From assembly GCA_033398695.1 (NCBI GenBank), contig CM065805.1, forward strand, positions 74,554,762 to 74,618,761: a DNA stretch of 64,000 bases. Reading direction: 5' to 3'. Shown piece by piece: positions 11,753-21,810 of this stretch (positions are counted from its first letter, which is position 1; every line of letters begins with the position of its first letter). A program made the position numbers and the translations under genes. The notes beneath the pieces were generated by a model that worked only from the letters and a program-made list of their open reading frames with translations, was not told the origin of the DNA and did not search any database. The DNA comes from Orobanche coerulescens (Eukaryota; Streptophyta; Magnoliopsida; Lamiales; Orobanchaceae).

Positions 11753-13007
11753 TGATACGAAATTAACCAGTAAAAATGAAGAAGACGGAGCAAGGATCAA
11801 AATAAACGGCCTTACAACGCGTCATGCACGTACGGCGACATTTTTAGGCGAGAAAACGGACGCAAGCCGGAAAAACACACAACCTGCCGGAAAATGTCAT
11901 CGCCTGCCGGAAAAAGTCACGCCTGCCGGAAAATGCCGGGCACTTCCGACCGAACTCGGCCGTGTCGTCCGTCACGGTCGAGTCTTGCTCGTCTGGAACA
12001 GCCAAGGTCGCTGTCAGCCGAACCCGACCGTGCCAGGAGACACGGTCGAGTCCTACTCGCCCACAACTACAGGAACCCACTGCCCTGACGCCCGACCGTG
12101 TTCCAGGACACGATCGAGTCCTGCCAAACGTCCTTGTCACACCGCACGGTCGAGTCGCTGCCGGTCCTTGTCGCGCCGCGCCCGTGCCGAGTCCTGCCAA
12201 ACGTCCTTGTCACGCCGCACGGTCGGGTCACTGCCAGTTCTTGTCACGCCGCGCCCGTGCCGAGTCACTGCTGACGTTCTTTGTCAGCGCGCGGCCGTGT
12301 CAAGCGGACACGGTCGAGTCTCGCGGCGCTGTCGGCCGCGCCGCGGCCGTGTCACGGACACGGCCGAGTCTCGCCGAAACCCATTTATTTTATACACTTT
12401 TTTCGTATTTTTGACTTCTTTTTTCCTTTTTACTTATTTTAGGGATTATGTTTTCCCCATTTTGTGATTTTATGTTCCTTGTTTGTATTTTATGTTGATT
12501 TGTTTGGATTATTCAAAGATTTTATAATCTTTGAATTTTTTTTTTTAATTGTTTCCTTAGTAGTAGGAGACTTCACCTCCTATAAGTAGGAGTTGATTAG
12601 CCTTGTAATGAGATAGAGTAGTATGAATGTTGATGTATACGAATACACTTTGTGTTTTCTATTCTTGGTAAATGATTTTTACCGAATCTTGATTTTTATT
12701 CGACGCGTTTTCGAATATTAATCCGATTGATTCTCAATAGGTCTTGAGAAGAAATCACCTTATCGAGTTATAGGTCTAATTCGATAAACCCTTGTTCTTG
12801 ATCGTTCAAGTCTTCTTGATCGATATTATTACTTTTCCCGATATTACTTCCATTTTTCAATTTGTTCGAATTTTCATTGTCATATTCGATATTACTCCCA
12901 CAAAATATATCCAAAAACACCCATACTCGTAAAAAGCCTTCCGCTACGATATTCCTACGTACACTCCGAACGATACGTATCCGCCTTCTCCCGGATAAGT
13001 CGTATCA
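11753..13007 (+). repeat. N1 5' LTR (1255 bp) with GC-rich tandem block
   Basis: Bounded by TGATACGAAATTAACC and ATAAGTCGTATCA. The segment of about 11940-12375 is strongly GC-rich and contains about nine copies of a CACGGTCGAGTC-like motif spaced roughly 30-45 bases, alternating with CTTGTCACGCCG-like blocks. The rest is AT-rich, so the block stands out in composition. ORFs crossing the block in several frames are by-products of its repeats. Confidence 0.93.
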
Positions 13008-13011
13008 TAAG

Positions 13012-13025
13012 TGGTATCGGAGCCC
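13012..13025 (+). other. N1 primer-binding site
   Basis: TGGTATCGGAGCCC starts 4 bases after the LTR end. It is an initiator-Met-type primer site with a G in place of the usual A, the same variant used by the autonomous elements here. Confidence 0.85.
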
Positions 13026-13117
13026 AAGGTCATCTCCTTGGGCGATTTATTCAATGATTTTTTTTTGTTGAGGTATTTTGTTATCAATTTTTCTTTCAAA
13101 AAAAAAAAGAATAAAAA

Positions 13118-14047
13118 ATGTTTGATTTCTGTTATCCGTTCTCCGAATCTTCAAGTTTAGATCTTGTTTTTGATTGGTCAAAACCTCCTGTTTTTGACGA
13201 ATGCGATTGTGAAATTTGTTCACAAGTGAAATCACACCCGATTGGCATGAAAGACGATTACGAGGCAATTTTCTTCGGTCTTGAAATTGCATCCGATGAG
13301 TTCAACCACGATGATAAAGATTTTGCCTCACAGAATAATTATTATTATTTTATTAATAATGATAGTTATTTCATTGATAATTCTCTGGGAACCCCTACTA
13401 CCTACCGTCTCAAGATTCTGAACCAGATACACACCGCAGATATTTTTGAGGTAAAGATATTAATTATTTCATCTGGAAACGACGGGGTTACGGAATTGAG
13501 GACAATTCCTTTTAAAGGGGGAGGAGATGATACGAAATTAACCAGTCAAAATGAAGAAGACGGAGCAAGGATCAAAATAAACGGCCTTACAACGCGTCAT
13601 GCACGTACGGCGACATTTTTAGGCGAGAAAACGGACGCAATCCGGAAAAAGACACAACCTGCCGGAAAATGTCATCGCCTGCCGGAAAAAGTCACGCCTG
13701 CCGGAAAATGCCGGGGACTGCCGACCGAACTCGGCCGTGTCGTCCGGCACGGTCGAGTCTTTCTCGTTCGGAACATCCAAGGTCACTGTCAGCCGAACCC
13801 GACCGTGCCAGGAGACACGGTCGAGTCCTACTCGCCCACAACTACCGGAACCCACTGCCCTGATGCCCGACCGTGTTCCAGGACACGATCGAGTCCTGCC
13901 AAACGTCCTTGTCACACCGCACGGTCGAGTCGCTGCCGGTCCTTGTCGCGTCGCGCCCATGCCGAGTCCTGCCAAACGTCCTTGTCACGCCGCACGGTCG
14001 AGTCACTGCCGGTCCTTGTCACGCCGCGCCCGTGCCGAGTCAGCTGA
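13118..14047 (+). CDS. N1 ORF, acidic protein sharing a tail with Ty3 pol
   Basis: The ATG at 13118 follows an A-rich leader and opens a frame of 309 codons. The first ~136 codons lie in the internal region; the rest reads through the polypurine tract and into the 3' LTR, where the GC-rich repeats make it low in complexity. Residues 1-45 are aromatic and acidic, with a Cys pair (CDCEIC). Residues about 49-85 include FFGLEIASDE and NNYYYFINNDSY, both kept in element S. Then ADIFE, ISSGNDG and [13 protein letters not shown] lead into the LTR; the last motif is the end of pol in element E. No enzymatic motif is visible. The function is unknown; the true C-terminus may be earlier than 14047. Confidence 0.55.
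   Translation: MFDFCYPFSESSSLDLVFDWSKPPVFDECDCEICSQVKSHPIGMKDDYEAIFFGLEIASDEFNHDDKDFASQNNYYYFINNDSYFIDNSLGTPTTYRLKILNQIHTADIFEVKILIISSGNDGVTELRTIPFKGGGDDTKLTSQNEEDGARIKINGLTTRHARTATFLGEKTDAIRKKTQPAGKCHRLPEKVTPAGKCRGLPTELGRVVRHGRVFLVRNIQGHCQPNPTVPGDTVESYSPTTTGTHCPDARPCSRTRSSPAKRPCHTARSSRCRSLSRRAHAESCQTSLSRRTVESLPVLVTPRPCRVS
13511..13527 (+). other. N1 polypurine tract
   Basis: TTTAAAGGGGGAGGAGA lies directly before the 3' LTR at 13528. It also codes for the FKGGG part of the ORF tail, so primer function and coding overlap. Confidence 0.85.
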
Positions 14048-14786
14048 GGCGTTCTTTGTCGCGCGACCGTGTCAAGCGGACACGGTCGAGTCCCTGCCGG
14101 CGCCTGTCGACCGCGCCGCGGCCGTGTCACAGGACACGATCGAGTCCTGCCGACAGCCCATTTATTTTATACACTTTTTCGTATTTTTGACTTCTCTTTT
14201 CCTTTTTACTTATTTTAGGGATTATGTTTTCCACATTTTGTGATTTTATGTTCCTTGTTTGTATTTTATGTTGATTTGTTTGGATTATTCAAAGATTTTA
14301 TAATCTTTGAATTATTTTTTTTTTTTTTTGTTTCCTTAGTAGTAGGAGACTTCACCTCCTATAAGTAGGAGTTGATTAGCCTTGTAATGAGATAGAGTAT
14401 TATGAATGTTGAAGTATAAGAATACACTTTGTATTTTCTATTCTTGGTAAATGATTTTTACCGAAACTTGATTTTTATTCGACGCGTTTTCGAATATTAA
14501 TCCGATTGATTCTCAATAGGTCTTGAGAAGAAATCACCTTATCGAGTTATAGGTCTAATTCGATAAACCCTTGTTCTTGATCGTTCAAGTCTTCTTGATC
14601 GATATTATTACTTTTCCCGATAGTACTTCCATTTTTTCAATTTGTTCGAATTTTCATTGTCATATTCGATATTACTCCCACAAAATATATCCAAAAACAC
14701 CATACTCGTAAAAAGCCTTCCGCTACGATATTCCTACGTACACTCCGAACGATACGTATCCGCCTTCTCCCGGATAATTCGTATCA
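13528..14786 (+). repeat. N1 3' LTR (1259 bp)
   Basis: Near-identical partner of the LTR at 11753-13007, with scattered substitutions and a longer T run near 14310. By eye the two are roughly 96-97% identical, suggesting a fairly recent insertion. It ends CGTATCA and is followed by the second ACAAG target copy. Confidence 0.93.
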
Positions 14787-14930
14787 ACAAGACTTAATCA
14801 AGAAGTAAAAGATTAATCAGAGCTATTATAACCAATTCTGAGTACAAAAGGCTCGAATCTAATCAATGAACCCGAGTTTTCATAGAGTTCCAACTCGAAT
14901 GCATGTAACATGGTCTTATCTCCTATTAAC
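14787..14930. repeat. Satellite continuation after N1
   Basis: One further 142-type module (CAAGACTTAATCAAGAAG to CTCCTATTAA) resumes right after N1 and stops where element S begins at 14931. The right end of the array is not in the window. Confidence 0.93.
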
Positions 14931-16099
14931 TGATACGAATTATCCCGGAAAGGTGGATACGTATCGGTCGGAGTATATGTAAGTGTATGATAGCGGAAGT
15001 CTTTTTTCGAATATGGTATTTTTGGGTGTATTTTATGGGAATAATATCGGATAAAGTAAGAACATCGATCAAGAAGACTTGAACGATCAATAATAAGGAT
15101 AAGGATTTATCGAAGTATACCTATAATTCGATAAGAATATTTCTTCTCTAGACCTATTGAGAATCAATCGGATTAATACTCGAAAACGCGTCGAATAATA
15201 ATCAAGTTTCGGTAAAAATTATTTACCAAGGATAGAAATACAAAATGTATTCTTTCACAACAACATTCAAATTCATCATCTTACAATGCTTATACAAGGC
15301 TTATTTATAGGAGACTTCAAGTCTTCCTAAAATAAAAGAAAACAATTCAAAGATTTATAAAATCTTTGAATAATCAAAACAAATCAACAATAAAATACAA
15401 AAAGAACAACAAACATAATTTTAGGGGAAACACAATCCCTAAAATGAGTGAAAAGAAAAGAAAAGACAAACACACAAAAAGAAAAGCTAAAAAAAGAGAA
15501 ATCTGCCGGCAGGACACGGGCCGTGCCAAGCAACACGGCCGCGGCGCGACAACGACCGCTAGTGACTCGACCGTGTCCGCTTGACACGGTTGCGGCTTGA
15601 CAAGGACGTCCGACAGCCGGGCGACCGCGCGGCGCGACAAGGACGTCCGACAGCGACTCGACCGCGCGACGCGACAAGGACGTTCGGCATTGACTCGATC
15701 GTGTCCAGGAACACGGTCGGGCGTCTGGGCAATCAGTTTGGCTTATCCGGCATATCTCGGCATGGGCCGTGCCGGACGACAGGTCGGGTTCGACCGATAG
15801 TGACTTTGGCATTTCCGGACGAGTACGGCACGGGCCGTGTCGGACTACACGGCCGAGTTCGATCGGCAGTGCTCGGCATCTTCCGGCAGGTTGCGATATT
15901 TTCCGGCAGGCTCGACATTTTCCGGCAGGTTGGACATTTTCCGACAGATTGTGACATTTTCCGGCAGGTTGTGTCATTTTCCGGCTTGTGTCCGTTTTCT
16001 CGTCTAAAAAATGTCGCCGTACGTGCATGACGCGTTGTAAGGCCATTTATGTCGATCATTGCTTCGTTTTCTTTATTCGGACTAGTCAATTCCGTATCA
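14931..16099 (-). repeat. S 3' LTR (1169 bp)
   Basis: Bounded by TGATACGAATTATCC and TTCCGTATCA. About 15500-16000 is GC-rich with repeated CGACTCGACCGTG-like and TTTTCCGGCAGGTTG-like motifs, the counterpart of the N1 block in the opposite orientation but clearly diverged. Confidence 0.88.
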
Positions 16100-16572
16100 T
16101 TCCCTCCCCCTTTAAAGGGAATTGTCCTCAATTCCGAACTCCCGTCGTTTCCAGATGAAATAGCTAAAACCTCTACGTACTTGATTTCGAAAATATCCGC
16201 AGTGCGTATATGGCCCAAAATCTTGAGATGGTAGATAATAGGGTATCTCAGGGAATCACCAAACAAATAACTATCATTATTAATGAAATAATAATAATTA
16301 TTCTGCGAGGTAATGTCGATATCATGATATGAATCATCATATAACCGGACATATCAAATGGTAAGCACGACAGTAATAATAGGTCGCTCTTCATCGGATG
16401 CCTCTTCAAGACCTGGGAAAAATGCTTCGTCGTCGACTTTCATATCAAAATCTTGGCAAGGCTCAAGATATAGATGTTCCGGAATCATAACATCTTCTTG
16501 CTCCGTATCAAGAACCGAAAACACCTCATTGGAGTCTGCCTCATAAATTGGACAAAAGTCTTCAAAACAACT
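15733..16572 (-). pseudogene. S ORF, homologue of the N1 ORF, one internal stop
   Basis: One minus-strand frame enters at 16572, truncated by element A, and runs to 15733 with a single TGA at 16354-16356. The upstream part is acidic (FEDFCPIYEADSNEVFSVLD) and includes MKVDDEAFFPGLEEASDE, matching MKDDYEAIFFGLEIASDE of N1. After the stop, SQNNYYYFINNDSY, HLKIL, IRTADIFE, ISSGNDG and [11 protein letters not shown] follow in the same order as in N1. The frame then enters the LTR, where NGLTTRHARTATF is shared with N1 before the GC-rich repeats. Two diverged copies keeping the same protein blocks argue for a real gene in the family. Its role is unknown. Confidence 0.65.
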
Positions 16573-17529
16573 TGATACGAATTATCGTATAAGTCGGACG
16601 TAAATTCTCCGGAAAATGCAGCGGAAATGTTTTGTTACCTCACAACACTCGTATATGTGTAATACTCGTAAGTTATAACCGAAAGTAGGGCAATTCGGTT
16701 TTCGTAATCAAGATAATATGAAAGTAAATTATCAAACTAGACCTATAGTTTGATAAAGCAATCTCTCCTCAAGACCTATTGAGAATCGATTAAAATTACA
16801 ACTCGAAAATGCATCGAATTATAATCAAGTTGTGCTGAAAATCATTCACAATGAATACATACAAGTGTATTTCGTTTTTCAAGCTTCAAAAGTGATATTG
16901 AAAGGTTGAGGATGAGGCTAATATATAGCCATTACAACTACAAATAAGTTCAAACAAGATCAAACAAGATCAAGCTAAAAGACAAGCAATTATTAAACTA
17001 AAACATCAAGACTTTGACAAAGTTTGAAAGTAACAACATTTTTGGCTCCTTCCTTGCAAAATCGGCCGTGGGGTACTTGAGAGGAAGAAATAATCATCTT
17101 TCTCATGTGATATCTTTTGTAAGATTTTGACAAGGACTTGAACATGAAAGGGACTTCTTGGCATCTTCTTCTCCATGTGGTTCGGCCGATCTCATACAAA
17201 AGGGTGGAGTGAATCAAATCTCTATCCTTGATCTTGATATGGTGGACTTTGAAAATGAAAGCAAATATTAAAGTAGTGGGGACAAAAGATCCTTCATGGA
17301 TGCATGTCACAATCGGCCGAAATCTCCCCCAAATGGCCGATTTTGTATGCATGGACATGCATACGTATGCATGTTTTGATACGTCTAAGTTATCCCGGTT
17401 CCGATTATTAAGATCGTTCCTATTTCCGCATATGTTTTCTCACTGAAGTACGTAGGTGCATGTGCATGTAACGTGGTATCGTCACCTAAGTCAATTCTTA
17501 CTTCGTTTGGAGACGTCATAATCGCATCA
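16573..17529 (-). repeat. A 3' LTR (957 bp)
   Basis: Starts TGATACGAATTATCG, ends ATCGCATCA. A 20-base perfect palindrome built on CATGCATACGTATGCATG lies at 17355-17374, close to where the intact pol frame of this family would end. Confidence 0.92.
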
Positions 17530-17570
17530 TCCCCTCCCCATTTGAAAGGAATTGACCTCAATTCAGTGAT

Positions 17571-20070
17571 TCACTCGCCGTCAAGGTAAGAAGATAGATC
17601 GCCCACGTTAAAAGTGGCGTGTACCCCATAATCGCCCGGAAGTTCTACTTTATACGCATTGTCGTTCACCTTTCCCACGATTTTGTAAGGTCCCTCGGCC
17701 CTCGGCAGAAGTTTGTTCTTGCGTTTGCTAGAAAATCTCTCTTTTCTTAAGTGTACCCAAATCAAGTCGCCTATCTCGAATAGTTTCGGTTTTCTGTGAT
17801 TGTTGGATTTCCTTTTGTATGCATCATTCACTTCTTTGATTCGATCATGTATTTGTCCGTGCAACTTGATCATCGATTTAAGTTTAGATTCCGCATCATT
17901 GTGTACCAACTCGTCCTTCGGCAATGGAATCAAGTCTGACGGTATATAAGGATTTAACCCGTAAACAACTTTAAAAGGAGAATGTGCCGTAGCATGTGTA
18001 GGGGATCGGTTATAGGTAAATTCCGCATGAGCAAGTTTCACGTCCCAATCCTTTTGCGTTTTATTCACAAGTCCTCGCAACAACGTTCCTAATGTTCGAT
18101 TTGTGACTTCGGTTTGCCCATCGGTTTGAGGATGATGCGAAGTGCTAAATAAGAGCTTTGTACCCACTTTCCTCCATAAAGTATTCCAAAAATAGCTAAG
18201 GAATTTCGAATCCCGATCCGAAACAATAGTCTTCGGAACTCCATGTAAACGAACCACCTCTCGGAAGTATAAATCAGCCACGGTGCTTGCGTCGTCGGTT
18301 TTGTGGCAAGCCACGAAGTGAGCCATTTTTGAGAACCGATCAACAACCACCATAATAGCATCCTTACCTCATTGAGTACGGGGTAAAGCGACGATAAAAT
18401 CCATTGACACATCTTCCCACGGTCTTTCTGAAACTGGTAGAGGCATATACGCTCCCGGTTTGAACGAACTCTTTGAGATGTGACATGTTACGCATTTACT
18501 TAAAACACTGTAAACGTCTTTTAGTATTTTAGGACAAAATAAATGATCTTTTAGTACTTCCAATGTTTTAGCCGTGCCAAAATGTCCTGCTAAACCTCCT
18601 CCGTGAGCCTCCGGGACCAATAACTCCCGAACCGCCTGTTTTGGAACACATAGCCTATTCCCTTTAAATAGGAAATCATCTTGCAACATGAACTCCCCGA
18701 ACGGACCAGATTTGCAACTTGTAAAAATTTCTCCAAAATCCGCATCATTTTCATAACACTCCTTCAACATTTCGAAACCAAGTAACCGACTCCAGCGTAG
18801 AAAGTAAAGCATACCTCCGAGATAACGCATCCGCAACGACATTGCTTTTACCGTCTTTGTACTTGGATGAAAAGTGAAATGATTGTAGGAATTCCACCCA
18901 CTTGGCATGCCTCGGACTCAGTTTATGTTGCCCGTTAATGTATTTCAATGATTTGTGGTCCGCGTGTAGAATAAAATGCTTCGTCCGTAAGTAATGACTC
19001 CAATGATCAAGGGCCCGTACGATAGCATAGAATTCTTTATCGTAAGTACAATAATTCAACCGAGCTCCATTCAACTTCTCCGAAAACTAAGCGATAGGTC
19101 GTTTACCTTGAATAAGAACCGCTCCAATTCCAACTCCGCTAGCATCACATTCAACTTCGAATGGTTGAGTAAAATCGGGTAGTGTTAGAATCGGTGCTTC
19201 GCATAATTTGGCCTTTAACTTCTCGAAAGCTCCTTGGGCAGCCCCGTTCCATACGAATGGTCCCTTTTTTAAACACTCCGTTATCGGGCTTGAAATGGTG
19301 ATGAAGTCTCGAATAAACCTCCGGTAAAAAGAAGCAAGTCCGTGAAATGATCTCACTTCCATCACGGTCGTAGGGGTCGGCCAAGACTTAATTGCTTCGA
19401 TTTTTGTTTGATCAACCGCCACCCCGTCCTTCGAAACGACATAGCCAAGAAAGACTATACTTTCGACTAGGAACGAACACTTCTCTTTTTTTCCATACAA
19501 TTTTCGGTCCCTTAAGGTTTCGAAGATTAGCCTTAAATGCCCGAAATGTTCTTGTAGTGATTGACTATAGATTAGAATGTCATCCAGATATACAACCATG
19601 AACTTCCCCAGAAATGGTTTAAGCACTTCGTTCATCAATCTCATGAAGGTACTAGGCGCATTTGTAAGACCGAACGGCATAACGGTCCATTCATATAATC
19701 CATTTTTCGTTTTGAAGGCCGTCTTCCACTCGTCACCTTCTCGCATTCGGATTTGATGATATCCGCTTCGTAAATCAACTTTTGAAAAGATCACCGAACC
19801 ATGTAGTTCGTCTAACATGTCATCAAGTCTTGGGATAGGGAACCGATACTTGACAGTGATATTGTTCACGGCCTGACTATCCACTCACATCCGCCAAGAA
19901 CCATCTTTCTTAGGGACAAGTAAGACCGGAACCACACACGGACTCAAACTCTCCTGGACATACCCGCGGTCCAAAAGCTCTTCGACTTGTCTTTGTAACT
20001 CCTTTGTCTCCTCAGGATTACATCTATAAGCGGCTTTATTAGGAAGTGGTGCTCCCGGTATAAGATCGAT
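17571..20070 (-). pseudogene. A pol: RT, RNase H and integrase, multiply broken
   Basis: This is the continuation of the gag-protease frame. The RT segment (19884-19087) has [13 protein letters not shown] and [11 protein letters not shown] with both catalytic Asp of the YxDD box. RNase H follows ([26 protein letters not shown]). Integrase has the H2C2 zinc motif ([10 protein letters not shown] ... KCVTCH) and DDE residues in SMDFIVAL, SDRDSKF and [10 protein letters not shown]. Lesions seen: TAA at 20071, TGA near 19886, TAG near 19086, a 2-base deletion near 18786, TGA near 18367 (from CGA), and TGA at 17571-17573 that removes the C-terminal tail. With these it cannot make active polymerase or integrase. 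Confidence 0.9.
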
Positions 20071-21735
20071 TTAGTGTTCGATACCGCGAATAGGTGGTAA
20101 ACCCGACGGTAATTCTTCGGGAAAAACATCCTCAAATTCGTGTAACAACACATCTAACTCTCCTCCGTTTTGTACTCCCATGTTCTCGTCCCGTGTCTCT
20201 TTAAACATCACCAAATATACTCGCTCCCCGTCATTAATGGCATGTTCCATTTCTCTTTCGCTGGCAAACATGGTTAGTTTCGGTTTCTCCACTCGACTAG
20301 AACTCATCGAACGGACAGCTTGTGGGGACATTGGTTTGAGCACAATCTTCTTTCCTTTGTCTTGTAATTCATATTCATTACTCCGACCTCGATGTAAAAC
20401 ATCTCGGTCGAACATCCATGGTCGTCCCAAAAGTACGTGGCATGCGTCCATCTGGAGTACGTCACATAACACATCGTCTCCGTATGATCCCATAGTTAAG
20501 TTGGCCCGTACTTGTCTTGACACCTTCACTTTACTTCCGTCATCGAGCCAGTGTAAAGCATACAGTCTTGGGTGAGCCGTAGTAGTTAGCCCGAGTTTGG
20601 TAACCATTTCGTTTGAAGCTACATTCATGCAACTCCCTCCATCTATTATCAAGCTACACCAGTTTTCTCCGACTTTGCATTTGGAATGAAAAATTTGGTC
20701 TCTTTTCTCCGTATCACTTGGAATGATTTTGGTATGTAGTGCTCGAAGCACTAAAGCAGTATCATATTCTAGAGCGTCATAAGTCTCGCATTCCTCGTTC
20801 TCTTCCTCGGCCTCCATGTTAAATACGTCACCAAGGCCTTCCTTCTCGTCCTCGACTAAAAGTTCATCTCGGACCGCAAGAGCTTCTCTTAAAGTGACCA
20901 CCCATTTATTTGGACATGCATTTTGATAGTGACCAAAGCCTTGACATTTAAAACATCGTACTTTAGCCAAGCTCGTTTCCTTGGAAATGTGAGGAACCTT
21001 CGGGGCCGGGGTAGGGACTTGAAAAGGTACGGTAGGTTTCGTAGTAGAACTTGAACCGGCACTTGCATTTCCGAATTTGTATGGGAATTCGGGTTTAGTA
21101 AATTTCAACTTGTTTTGAGCTTCTATTTTTATGCATAGTCCGCATAAAGTGTCAAAATCTCCGCATGGGTATAATTCCACCGTGTTTGCAATGTTTCGGT
21201 TTAGGCCACGTAAGAAACGTGATATTCTTTGTTCTTCATTTTCTTCATGTTGTCCCATTAAGGCCAAGCCTTCAAATTCTTCGATGTATTCTCCCACACT
21301 TGGTTTCCCTTGTACGAACTCCGAAATTTTTCGGTATAAGGTTAACCGATGTGATGTCGGGACATACCTTTTACGTAGTTTTTTCTTCAAAGAATCACAA
21401 GAACGGATTTTCTCTTTTCCCGCATGAGCTCGTTGTGTTTTCACACCTTCGAACCATCGGGAAGCGCCCTTCCCTAACTTGAGAATCGCATATTTGCAAC
21501 GTTTCTCATCGTTAAGGTGCTTGAAGTCGTACATACGTTCAATCTTCCTTTCCCACTCCAAGTAAACTTCGGGATTGGTACCTCCGACAAATTCCGGAAG
21601 TTCATTTACTTTGAATTCATCCACATGACACGGTGAATGTGCATCATATCCTCCTCTTCTTGCTTGAAAACGTGGTTCTTGCAAGTTGTGTAGTGCCTCA
21701 CGTAGTTTCTCCATGAAATCATCGGAAAAATCCAT
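20071..21735 (-). pseudogene. A Gag-protease ORF
   Basis: A long open frame begins at ATG 21735 (MDFSDDFMEKLREAL) and stays open for about 554 codons until a CAA to TAA change at 20071. The frame is also open upstream to 21807, but that part overlaps the primer-binding site, so 21735 is preferred. Residues about 55-200 are the retrotransposon Gag capsid-like region (FVGGTNPEVYLEWERKIER, KLRKRYVP, ISRFLRGLNRNIANTVELYP). A CCHC knuckle CFKCQGFGHYQNAC follows, then an acidic linker, then the protease with DGGS and the HVLLGRPWMFD segment. Gag and protease are intact in sequence; only the link to RT is cut. Confidence 0.9.
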
Positions 21736-21791
21736 GATAAGATAGTTTAGACCAGAAAATCGCCAAGAGAATTTCGACAAGGAAATAACCT

Positions 21792-21806
21792 TGGGCTCCG
21801 ATGCCA
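21792..21806 (-). other. A primer-binding site
   Basis: The minus strand reads TGGCATCGGAGCCCA, 4 bases inside the 5' LTR end at 21811. It is the initiator-Met type with two changes from the common TGGTATCAGAGC. Confidence 0.8.
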
Positions 21807-21810
21807 CTAA

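Larger units (their letters stand above)
11753..14786 (+). mobile_element. N1: non-autonomous LTR retrotransposon
   Basis: A complete short element of 3034 bases: LTR 11753-13007, primer site at 13012, a 520-base internal region with one ORF, polypurine tract 13511-13527, LTR 13528-14786. Both LTRs start TGATACG and end CGTATCA. It is flanked by a 5-base target duplication ACAAG (11748-11752 and 14787-14791) and interrupts the satellite. It lacks recognisable protease, RT, RNase H and integrase, so it must have been copied by enzymes from elsewhere. The autonomous Ty3 elements in this window share its terminal bases and primer site and are candidate helpers (inference). Confidence 0.93.
14931..16572 (-). 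mobile_element. S: non-autonomous LTR element related to N1, truncated
   Basis: Read on the minus strand, this is the 3' part of an element: internal ORF (16572 downwards), polypurine tract (16100-16119) and 3' LTR (14931-16099). It shares with N1 the LTR end block around GCATGACGCGTTGTAAGG, the GC-rich tandem block, and the ORF. It lies in the satellite (left flank TTAAC). Its 5' half is missing: element A starts at 16573, so A probably inserted into S and the remainder was lost or lies elsewhere. Confidence 0.85.

Noticed and set aside
11844..12467. Several overlapping ORFs of 60-160 codons on both strands
   Set aside because: They follow the GC-rich tandem units in the LTR, are Arg/Ser/Pro/Thr-rich in every frame, and differ between the two LTR copies.
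13619..14243. Matching ORFs in the second N1 LTR
   Set aside because: Same low-complexity by-products of the repeat block; only the frame from 13118 has support outside the LTR.
15366..15584. Lys-rich 72-codon plus-strand ORF
   Set aside because: AT-rich LTR sequence opposite to the element's coding strand; no domain.
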